NCBI RefSeq assembly: GCF_009912395.1
Contig: NZ_WNDO01000010.1
Span: forward strand, 104,968-168,967
DNA: 64,000 nt
Origin: Luteibacter sp.
GTDB lineage: Bacteria; Pseudomonadota; Gammaproteobacteria; Xanthomonadales; Rhodanobacteraceae
Direction of reading: 5' to 3'
Shown: positions 56,492-64,000 of the stretch, in pieces
How the letters are laid out: the number at the start of each line of letters is the position of its first letter
Position numbering within the stretch: position 1 is the first letter of the stretch
Program-made: the position numbers and the translations under genes
The notes under the pieces: generated by a model
What the model was told of the DNA's origin: nothing
What the model saw: the letters and a program-made list of their open reading frames with translations, nothing else
Database searches by the model: none

Positions 56492-57100
56492 ATGCGGCTG
56501 TTCGCTTCACTCTACGAGCGTGCCATCGTCTGGGTGCGTCACCGCCATGCGGTCCGTTATCTTGCCGGCCTTTCCTTCGTGGAGGCCTTCATCTTCCCGA
56601 TCATGCCGGAAGTGATGCTGGCACCGATGATGCTGGCCGAGCCCCGCAAGGCGTTCCGCTACGCCAACTGGAGCCTGCTCTTCTCGCTGATGGGCTCACT
56701 GGTCGGCTATGCGCTGGGCCACTTCGCGTTCGAAGCGCTGAAACCGGCGCTCGATTCGATGCACCTGCTCGCACCCATCATGAAGGGCGTGGCAGACCTC
56801 CAGGCCAAGATGCAGTCCCACGCGCTGGGGCTTTACGTGGTGCTGTTCATGGCCGCGTTGCAGCCGGTGGTGCCGATGAAGTTCGTCACCTGGGCGTCGG
56901 GTATCGTCGGCGTGCCGGTGCTGCCCTTCCTGCTGTGCGTGCTCATCGGCCGGGGCAAACGGGTCTGGTTGCTGGCGCTCCTGGTCCGTCTGTTCGGTGA
57001 ACGCGCGGAACAGATGCTGCGCAAACACATCGAGTGGATAGGCTGGGCTGTTATCGTGATCCTCGTCCTGCTGGCCCTTTGGTGGTTCCTGTTGCGATGA
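56492..57100 (+). CDS. YqaA/DedA-type (VTT domain) membrane protein
   Basis: A 202-residue inner-membrane protein with about five helices and the VTT/SNARE-associated pattern: FVEAFIFPIMPEVMLAPMML near the N terminus and GRGKRVWLLALLVRLFG near the C terminus. Members of this superfamily help recycle lipid carriers and maintain envelope homeostasis. It lies between pcm and nlpD, as in many xanthomonads. Its stop overlaps a possible nlpD start (ATGA). Confidence 0.9.
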   Translation: MRLFASLYERAIVWVRHRHAVRYLAGLSFVEAFIFPIMPEVMLAPMMLAEPRKAFRYANWSLLFSLMGSLVGYALGHFAFEALKPALDSMHLLAPIMKGVADLQAKMQSHALGLYVVLFMAALQPVVPMKFVTWASGIVGVPVLPFLLCVLIGRGKRVWLLALLVRLFGERAEQMLRKHIEWIGWAVIVILVLLALWWFLLR

Positions 57101-58140
57101 GTGAACGTGCAAGGAAATCCGCGATGTCCATGACCCGACCGCTGTGCCTGGCCGCCGTCGTCGGCGCCGTCCTCGTGCTGACCGGCTGCGGCATCACCCG
57201 CAGTTCGGTCGTCGTGACCCGTTCGCCCGGCAGCTACGAGCCGATTACCCATAGCCGGGTACCCGACAACAACGCGCCGGCACCGGCGCCGGGTGGCAGC
57301 TACCACGTGGAGAAGGGCGACACGCTTTACAGCATCGCGTTCCGCAACAAGGTCGATTTCCGCGACCTTGCCAGCTGGAACGGCATCGCATCCCCCTACA
57401 CCATCTGGCCAGGGCAGGAGCTTCGCCTGTCGGCTCCGGGTGGCGCCAAGCCTGCGGCGTCCGAAGCCCCGCATGCGGCCGCCCCCGTCGTCGCCGCTGC
57501 GGTGCCGCCTGCGGCGCACGCCGCCTCCACGCCTCCGGCTGCCGGTCAACCCGGCTTCCAGGGGGTCTCCGAAGCCGAGGCCAAGCCACCCGTCGAGCCC
57601 GCACCGGCCACCACGACCAACACGCCGGTCGTTGTCGCAGGTAAGCCGGCCGAATCCGTGGTGCCGCCGCCGCAACCGGTCGCTCCCGCGAACACGCCGC
57701 CTCCACCGGTCGAAAACCCCTCCGCTGCCACGCCGATCATCGCCACCGGCGCCACCCGCAACGCGGGCGGCATCACCTGGCGCTGGCCGGCCGATGGCTC
57801 GTTGATCAAGAAGTTCTCATCGGGCGACGCGATCCCGGGCATCGAGATCGCCGGCAAGAACGGCGATCCCGTGCGGGCCGCCGCCGATGGCGTGGTGGTG
57901 TACAGCGGCAACGGCCTCGTGGGCTACGGCGAGCTGGTCATCATCAAGCACAGCGACAGCTTCCTCTCCGCCTACGGTCATAACCGCAAGCGCCTGGTGA
58001 AGGAAGGTGAGAAGGTGAAGGCCGGCCAGGTCGTGGCCGAGATGGGTTCGTCCGGTGCTACGCGTGACGAGCTGCAGTTCCAGATCCGTCGCGACGGCAA
58101 TCCGGTCGACCCGTTGCAGTACCTGCCGCCGCAGAAATAA
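57097..58140 (+). CDS. nlpD: murein hydrolase activator NlpD (LysM/M23 lipoprotein)
   Basis: A 347-residue lipoprotein (338 residues if the ATG at 57124 is used). The lipobox is VLTGC. A LysM domain follows (SYHVEKGDTLYSIAFRNKVD, IWPGQELRL), then a long Pro/Ala-rich linker and a C-terminal M23/LytM domain (GIEIAGKNGDPVRAAADGVV, SAYGHNRKRLVKEGEKVKAG). The catalytic His of active LytM enzymes are missing (GIEIAG and ELQFQIR replace the H-x-x-x-D and H-x-H motifs), as in NlpD proteins that activate AmiC-type amidases. rpoS, which follows nlpD in E. coli, is absent here. Confidence 0.95.
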   Translation: MSERARKSAMSMTRPLCLAAVVGAVLVLTGCGITRSSVVVTRSPGSYEPITHSRVPDNNAPAPAPGGSYHVEKGDTLYSIAFRNKVDFRDLASWNGIASPYTIWPGQELRLSAPGGAKPAASEAPHAAAPVVAAAVPPAAHAASTPPAAGQPGFQGVSEAEAKPPVEPAPATTTNTPVVVAGKPAESVVPPPQPVAPANTPPPPVENPSAATPIIATGATRNAGGITWRWPADGSLIKKFSSGDAIPGIEIAGKNGDPVRAAADGVVVYSGNGLVGYGELVIIKHSDSFLSAYGHNRKRLVKEGEKVKAGQVVAEMGSSGATRDELQFQIRRDGNPVDPLQYLPPQK

Positions 58141-58144
58141 TCCA

Positions 58145-58190
58145 TGTAGGAGCGCGCTTGCGCGCGATCGCGCGCAAGCGCGCTCCTACA
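58145..58190. repeat. REP palindrome
   Basis: A perfect 46-base palindrome starting TGTAGGAGCGCGC with the central GATC, five bases after the nlpD stop and five bases before the end of panE. It lies in the place rpoS occupies in enterobacteria. Confidence 0.9.
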
Positions 58191-58194
58191 ACGA

Positions 58195-59124
58195 TTAGCG
58201 GGCTCGACGAGCCTCGAAAGCCTGCAGGTGCGCCCAGGCGACTTCCAGCATCGGCGCCTTCACCCCCGCCTCGTGCGCCCGGCGCAGCATGTCGCCGACG
58301 ATGTGGTCGCCTTCGATTCGCTGGCCTGATTCCAGGTCGCGGAGCATCGACGCGGTCAGTGGCGAGCCTTCCTGGGTGAGGGTGGTCCATGCACGCGACC
58401 GCGCCTGGTCCGGCACGGCATGTCCGGCCGCCCGCGCCACCGCCAGGCATTCCTCATACATGTGCTCGACGAGTCGACGACCGTCGTCGGTGCCGACGAT
58501 GTCTCCGACCGCTGCCCTGAACAGGCAGGTGGATCCCGCCAGTGCCGTGAGGAAGGTGAACTTGGCCCAGAGGTCGCGGGCGATATCGCTGGAATGACTG
58601 TGGTCCACGCCTGCCTTGGCGAAAGCGCTGGCAATCGCCTCGCAGCGGCCGCCATGGGCCTGGCCGTCGCGCTCGCCGAAGGTGACCGAGGCGCCGTTGC
58701 CGAAGTGGATCACTTCACCGGCCGGCCCCTTGGCCGCGCTGATCACGCACAGGCCGCCGATGACCCTGTCGGCGCCGAAACGGCGATCCAGCACGGGGTA
58801 ATGGGCAAGGCCGTTGAGGATGGGCAGCACGGCGGTGTTGTCGCCGACGGCGGGGGTGATCGCGTCGATGGCCGACGACAGGTCATAGGCCTTGCAGGAA
58901 AGCAGCACGAGGTCGAACGGACCGGCGCTCGCTACATGCTCCGCCGTCGTATGACGGACGCTTACCGTCGCATCCCCTAGCGGGCTGCGGATGACCAGGC
59001 CTTGCTGGTCCAGGGTGGCTGCGCGCTCGGGGCGGACGAGGAAAGTGACGTCCACGTTGGCCTGGGCCAGGCGTCCACCGAAGTATCCGCCGGTCCCGCC
59101 GGTGCCTAGGACCAGGATACGCAT
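58195..59124 (-). CDS. panE: 2-dehydropantoate 2-reductase (ketopantoate reductase)
   Basis: A 309-residue NADPH-dependent enzyme of pantothenate/CoA synthesis. The Rossmann motif is GTGGTGGYFGG at residues 7-17, the catalytic Lys is in SCKAYD, and the C-terminal domain has AKFTFLTALAG and GSPLTASMLRDLESG. Paralogs of this family exist, so the substrate is likely but not certain. It is on the minus strand with the Mth938-like and yhbY genes. Confidence 0.88.
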   Translation of the reverse strand: MRILVLGTGGTGGYFGGRLAQANVDVTFLVRPERAATLDQQGLVIRSPLGDATVSVRHTTAEHVASAGPFDLVLLSCKAYDLSSAIDAITPAVGDNTAVLPILNGLAHYPVLDRRFGADRVIGGLCVISAAKGPAGEVIHFGNGASVTFGERDGQAHGGRCEAIASAFAKAGVDHSHSSDIARDLWAKFTFLTALAGSTCLFRAAVGDIVGTDDGRRLVEHMYEECLAVARAAGHAVPDQARSRAWTTLTQEGSPLTASMLRDLESGQRIEGDHIVGDMLRRAHEAGVKAPMLEVAWAHLQAFEARRAR

Positions 59125-59131
59125 GATGCGA

Positions 59132-59512
59132 TCAGCTCTTGGGGGGAAGGATGAAGGCGGCCAGCACGCGGCGGCCTTCGCCGGCCAGCAGGCTGTAGGT
59201 ACGGGCGGCGGCGCCGCTGGTCATGGCCTCGACGCCGATGCCGCGGCGGAGGAAGCCCGCCATCACTTCGGCCGGGGGAAACACCTGGCGCTCACCGGTG
59301 CCGACGATGACGATCTCGGGCTTCAGCGCCGCGATGGTCTCGACATCAGTGAGACTCATCTGCTTCGCGTCGGAAACACCCCAGTCCTCGACCACCTGTT
59401 CCGGCGTGACCAGCAGGCTGGCGTGGAAGTCGCGATCGACGATCGTGACGGTGTCGGCGCCGACCCGGCGCACGAAGAGGTAATCGCCGGGGCGATCGAG
59501 GGTGAGGTCCAT
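59132..59512 (-). CDS. Mth938/DUF498-domain protein
   Basis: A 126-residue protein with the conserved IVIVGTGERQVFPPAEVMAG core and an N terminus DYLFVRRVGADTVTI of the Mth938 fold, known in the mammalian protein AAMDC. Function in bacteria is unknown. It sits between yhbY and panE and is probably co-transcribed with them: it ends 7 bases before panE and starts 6 bases after yhbY. Confidence 0.85.
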   Translation of the reverse strand: MDLTLDRPGDYLFVRRVGADTVTIVDRDFHASLLVTPEQVVEDWGVSDAKQMSLTDVETIAALKPEIVIVGTGERQVFPPAEVMAGFLRRGIGVEAMTSGAAARTYSLLAGEGRRVLAAFILPPKS

Positions 59513-59518
59513 GGGACG

Positions 59519-59815
59519 TTACCGGGGCAGGGCCAGCTTGGGATCCTGGTCGTTACGGCGGAACAGGACGACCACATGGCCGATCTCCTGGACTTTCTCG
59601 GCACCGGTGTGGCCGGTGAGGAAGTCGATCTGCTCCTGCCGTTCGTCCTTGTCGCCGCCGGAAAGCTTCACCTTGACCAGTTCGTGGATGTCGAGAGCGG
59701 AGGCCAGTTCCTTGGCCACGGCCTCTGTCGCGCCCTTGTTGCCGAGCAGGATGACCGGCCTCAGGTCGTGGGCGAGGCTGCGGAGGTAACGGATCTGGGT
59801 AGCGGAGAGCGACAT
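59519..59815 (-). CDS. yhbY: ribosome assembly RNA-binding protein YhbY
   Basis: A 98-residue CRM-domain protein that binds the pre-50S particle. The start ATG 59813-59815 gives MSLSATQIRYLRSLAHDLRP; the GxxG-like loop LGNKGATE and ELVKVKLSGGDKDER are diagnostic. Twelve extra upstream codons are not conserved. It is divergent from rlmE, as in many gammaproteobacteria, with 85 bases between. Confidence 0.94.
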   Translation of the reverse strand: MSLSATQIRYLRSLAHDLRPVILLGNKGATEAVAKELASALDIHELVKVKLSGGDKDERQEQIDFLTGHTGAEKVQEIGHVVVLFRRNDQDPKLALPR

Positions 59816-59900
59816 TGCGTTCAGGTTCGATGTGCGGCGGACAGGTTGCAAAGGGTATCATGCAAGGCCCGCTACTCATTAAGAATCCGGTCAAGAGCCC

Positions 59901-60547
59901 ATGGCACGCAGTAAGACCAGCTCCCGTTGGCTGAAAGAGCACTTCGACGATCCCTACGTCAAGAAGGCTCAGGCCGAGGGTGTGCGTTCCCGCGCCGTGT
60001 ACAAGCTCGAGGAGCTGATCGACCGCGATCGCCTCATCAAGCCGGGCATGACCATCGTCGACCTGGGCGCCGCCCCGGGCGGATGGTCGCAGCTGGCGCG
60101 CAAGCGCCTGGGCGATACCGGCAAGGTCATCGCCCTCGACATCCTGCCCATGGTCGGCTTGGCCGGCGTGGACTTCATGCAGGGCGACTTCCGCGAGGAG
60201 TCGGTGCTGCACGAGCTCGAGTCCATGCTCGAAGGCCAGAAGGTCGATCTTGTCCTGTCGGACATGGCCCCCAATATGTCAGGTGTGGCACTCGCCGACC
60301 AGATCCGAGCAATGGACCTGTGCGACCTCGCCCGGCAGTTCAGCCTGGACTGGCTGAAGCCCGGAGGGTCGTTCCTGGTGAAATTGTTCCAGGGGGCGGG
60401 TTTCGACGATTACCTGAAGAACTTGCGCGCCGACTTCAGTCGCGTGACGATGCGTAAACCGAAGGCCTCCCGCGCGCGTTCGCGAGAGGTCTATGCGCTG
60501 GCGACGGGCCTCAAGGCCACGTCCCGGCAACCTGGCGAGAACCGCGC

Positions 60548-60551
<4 letters not shown>
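59901..60551 (+). CDS. rlmE: 23S rRNA (uridine-2552-2'-O)-methyltransferase RlmE
   Basis: A 216-residue enzyme methylating U2552 in the A loop. SAM binding is in [16 protein letters not shown]; the catalytic Lys-Asp-Lys-Glu set is represented by the early Lys, by [10 protein letters not shown] and by the SFLVKLFQG segment. It overlaps ftsH by an ATGA, the usual rlmE-ftsH operon. Confidence 0.97.
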
Positions 60552-62479
<1,928 letters not shown>

Positions 62480-62484
62480 GCAGG

Positions 62485-62509
62485 GAAGGGCGGCCATGGG
62501 CCGCCCTTC
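62485..62509 (+). terminator. intrinsic terminator after ftsH
   Basis: Stem GAAGGGCGGCC/GGCCGCCCTTC with a three-base loop ATG, six bases after the ftsH stop and followed by TTCGTT. Confidence 0.9.
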
Positions 62510-62518
62510 TTCGTTATG

Positions 62519-62930
62519 GGGCTGTCCTGGGTCAGGGTCTCCCGACTCCGGGTGGGAGCCGCTTCAGCGGCGATCCTGCGGCAGCAGGCGTCTTCCGGGG
62601 CCGTCGATAGGGTACGCAGCGTCAGGCCATCTCCAGCGCCGCAGGAGCGCATTCCTGCCGTCAGGCATCGAAGTGTTCCGAGGGATGCCTCCGGGGGCCT
62701 TGCGGGGTCTACGACACCCAAACCCTCCACGCATCCAGATGCTGTCCAGGGGCATGGTGTCGCGGGCAGCGATCCAGGCGATCGTTTTGCCGCATCTCGC
62801 GCCAAACACCTTCAAATCAGGCTTTCTGCGACAAGTTGTCATGCGAAAGCTAAGCCGTTCTTCCATAAAGAAACGGCCATCCATTTGACCGCTTCGTTAC
62901 CGTCGCGCGAAAAAAAGTTTCAAAAAAGTG
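62519..62930. other. unexplained ~410-base stretch upstream of the tRNA cluster
   Basis: No confident gene. The hairpin GCCGCT-TC-AGCGGC (62558-62571) preceded by GGTGGGAG has the form of a second, unrelated REP family. A second hairpin-like stretch, GCAGGAGCGCATTCCTGC, is at 62641-62658. On the minus strand an open frame runs from 62884 (or 62842) to 62564, with a Lys/Arg-rich product containing CRRPRKAPGGIPRNTSMPDG; its stop lies inside the first hairpin. It may be a repeat remnant rather than a gene. Confidence 0.4.
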
Positions 62931-62959
62931 TTGACGAGCACCCGCGATATCTGAATAAT
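62931..62959 (+). promoter_or_regulatory. strong sigma-70 promoter of the tRNA cluster
   Basis: TTGACG (62931-62936) and AATAAT (62954-62959) are spaced by 17 bases. A run of A residues upstream (62909-62928) could be an UP element, and the GC-rich start region is typical of stringently controlled tRNA genes. The first tRNA starts about 65 bases downstream. Confidence 0.85.
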
Positions 62960-63023
62960 TCCGCTTCTCGACACGGCGACAACGCTTCGCAGCGGTAGTC
63001 ATCGGGTCAAAGGTTTAAAGTGT

Positions 63024-63100
63024 GCGCCCGTAGCTCAGTTGGATAGAGTACCAGGCTACGAACTTGGTGGTCGGGAGTTCGAATCTCTCCGGGCGCACCA
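63024..63100 (+). tRNA. tRNA-Arg (anticodon ACG)
   Basis: 77 bases with encoded CCA. The acceptor GCGCCCG pairs with CGGGCGC. The anticodon loop CTACGAA gives ACG. The T-loop is GTTCGAATC. Confidence 0.96.
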
Positions 63101-63235
63101 TCTTTAAGCAGGTTGTCGCAGAAATGCGGTAACCACGGTAGTTGAAAGTGTGGTGTGTTCATACGGATTGACGGGCTTGGCTGTGACCCGTAGCATCTGA
63201 CAGCTTCACCAGGTTATCGGTGTCGCTTTAGGTTT

Positions 63236-63312
63236 CGGGGTATAGCTCAGTCTGGTAGAGCGCCAGCTTTGGGAGCTGGATGTCGGGGGTTCGAATCCCT
63301 CTGCCCCGACCA
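63236..63312 (+). tRNA. tRNA-Pro (anticodon TGG)
   Basis: 77 bases with encoded CCA. The anticodon stem CCAGC/GCTGG encloses TTTGGGA, so the anticodon is TGG. The 5' end CGGGG and 3' CCCCG pair. Confidence 0.96.
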
Positions 63313-63335
63313 CTGGTGTTCTACGTACAGTGCCT

Positions 63336-63412
63336 GCGCCTGTAGCTCAACCGGATAGAGCATCGGCCTTCTAAGCCGACGGTTGCAGGTTCGATTCCTG
63401 TCGGGCGCGCCA
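63336..63412 (+). tRNA. tRNA-Arg (anticodon TCT)
   Basis: 77 bases with encoded CCA. The anticodon stem TCGGC/GCCGA encloses CTTCTAA, so the anticodon is TCT, which reads AGA/AGG. Confidence 0.95.
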
Positions 63413-63424
63413 GTTCAGTTTTAT

Positions 63425-63502
63425 GGTGGGCGTAGCTCAGTTGGTTAGAGTACCGGATTGTGATTCCGGATGTCGTGGGTTCGAATCCCATCGTCCACCC
63501 CA
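63425..63502 (+). tRNA. tRNA-His (anticodon GTG)
   Basis: 78 bases with encoded CCA. The extra G at position -1 (63425) faces C73 (63499), the identity element of tRNA-His. The anticodon loop TTGTGAT gives GTG. Confidence 0.96.
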
Positions 63503-63530
63503 CTTTTAGCGTGTTACAATTTGTGTTTCC

Positions 63531-63606
<76 letters not shown>

Positions 63607-63612
63607 ATTCCA

Positions 63613-63647
63613 AACACCGGTAGCGAAAGCTATCGGTGTTTTTTTAT
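63613..63647 (+). terminator. intrinsic terminator of the tRNA cluster
   Basis: Stem AACACCGGTAGC/GCTATCGGTGTT with a GAAA tetraloop and one G-T pair, followed by a run of seven T. Confidence 0.95.
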
Positions 63648-63864
63648 TGCCGTGTTTGATTCTGATTTTTATTAGACGGCAATTAATTCGCACTTCGATT
63701 CCGGGGCTGGCCCTCAACATCGCAACGATGTCTTCGCCCGTCGTCATCTCGGGCAGGTGCTTGATTCACTACTCATGCTATCGCCGACTCTCGACATGTT
63801 GACGCTCCACCGGATGGCGTTGATGGGCGGAATCGGCACATGTGGGGCGTTTTCTCATCGCATG
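63648..63864. other. intergenic region between the tRNA terminator and the insertion element
   Basis: AT-rich at first, with no gene, tRNA fragment or clear repeat seen. No duplicated tRNA 3' end is visible, so there is no sign of an integrase-type attachment site. Confidence 0.5.
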
Positions 63865-64000
63865 TGATCTTGCCCCCGTTTCACGGACACCCCTATAAGC
63901 GATTAACTATCGCAATAGGAGGTGGACGATGACCAAGAGCAAGGCAGGCAGAAAGGGGCAGGAGTTCAGCCTGGAGTTCAGGCAGCAGGCACTGTTGCGA
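63865..64000 (+). mobile_element. left end of an apparent IS3-family insertion sequence, partial
   Basis: A TG-starting end, TGATCTTGCCCCCGTTTCAC then GGACACCCC, resembles the terminal inverted repeat of xanthomonad IS3-type elements. It is followed after 64 bases by a transposase-like reading frame. The right end lies outside the window, so neither the inverted partner nor a target duplication can be checked. Confidence 0.6.
63929..64000 (+). CDS. transposase OrfA-like protein, 5' fragment
   Basis: Only the first 24 codons are in the window (MTKSKAGRKGQEFSLEFRQQ, then ALLR). A basic N terminus followed by FSLEFRQQAL is the usual beginning of the helix-turn-helix OrfA of IS3-family elements (compare F-T-x-E-F-K-x-x-A-V). 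A strong AGGAGGT ribosome-binding site lies seven bases before the ATG. Confidence 0.6.
   Translation, partial: MTKSKAGRKGQEFSLEFRQQALLR

Overview
The window is GC-rich and almost fully coding. Its gene set points to a gammaproteobacterium of the order Xanthomonadales, most likely family Rhodanobacteraceae (Luteibacter/Dyella/Rhodanobacter type). Supporting signs are an rpfE-like gene next to recJ, a surE-pcm-yqaA-nlpD block that is not followed by rpoS, a pqqABCDE operon ending in an S9 peptidase, and many GTAG-type REP hairpins. This assignment is inferred from gene content; no rRNA is present.

Layout. 1-7.1 kb: a partial CPBP-like membrane protein, phhB, nfuA, two small cytochromes c, a TraB-family membrane protein, and aguA-aguB (agmatine to putrescine). 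7.2-14.8 kb: an ABC-F ATPase, rpfE-like gene, recJ, a DMT exporter, a small secreted protein and an MFS exporter. 14.8-20 kb: the PQQ operon on the minus strand (pqqA, B, C, D, E, S9 peptidase), with a LysR gene and tesB upstream of it. 21.8-26.2 kb: an AmpD-like amidase, a small hydrolase, rlmKL, a Gly/Tyr-rich secreted protein and a DUF6491-type protein. 26.3-28.6 kb: egtB-egtD (ergothioneine), with egtD interrupted by an in-frame TGA. 28.7-35.5 kb: mfd, a CDF transporter, slp, rlmJ and an NAD(P)-binding oxidoreductase divergent from a LysR regulator across a perfect palindrome. 36.5-46 kb: assimilatory sulfate reduction (TauE/SafE exporter, cysJ, cysI, cysH, a fused ATP sulfurylase/APS kinase, cysB, cysG). 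46-49.2 kb: an M3 peptidase interrupted by an in-frame TAG, an AraC regulator and an acidic DUF6630-type protein. 49.7-54.3 kb: a TonB-dependent receptor overlapped by an M28 peptidase. 54.3-62.5 kb: smr, surE-pcm-yqaA-nlpD, panE, a Mth938-like gene, yhbY, rlmE and ftsH. 63.0-63.6 kb: five tRNAs (Arg-ACG, Pro-UGG, Arg-UCU, His-GUG, Lys-CUU), then the left end of an apparent IS3-family element that runs off the window.

The most unusual layer is a family of palindromic REP/REPIN elements (5' GTAGGAGCGCGC...). At least twelve copies or half copies sit between genes, but two lie inside genes (rpfE-like and the S9 peptidase) and are read through in frame. A third supplies the stop codon of a small secreted protein. 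Two otherwise intact genes (egtD and the M3 peptidase) each carry a single in-frame stop, so they are either recent pseudogenes or base-call errors.

No CRISPR array, prophage, toxin-antitoxin or secretion island was recognised. Most of the window is core metabolism, and I see no clearly new multi-gene system. The strongest candidates for something under-described are the protein-coding REP insertions and the S9 peptidase as the processing protease of the PQQ operon.
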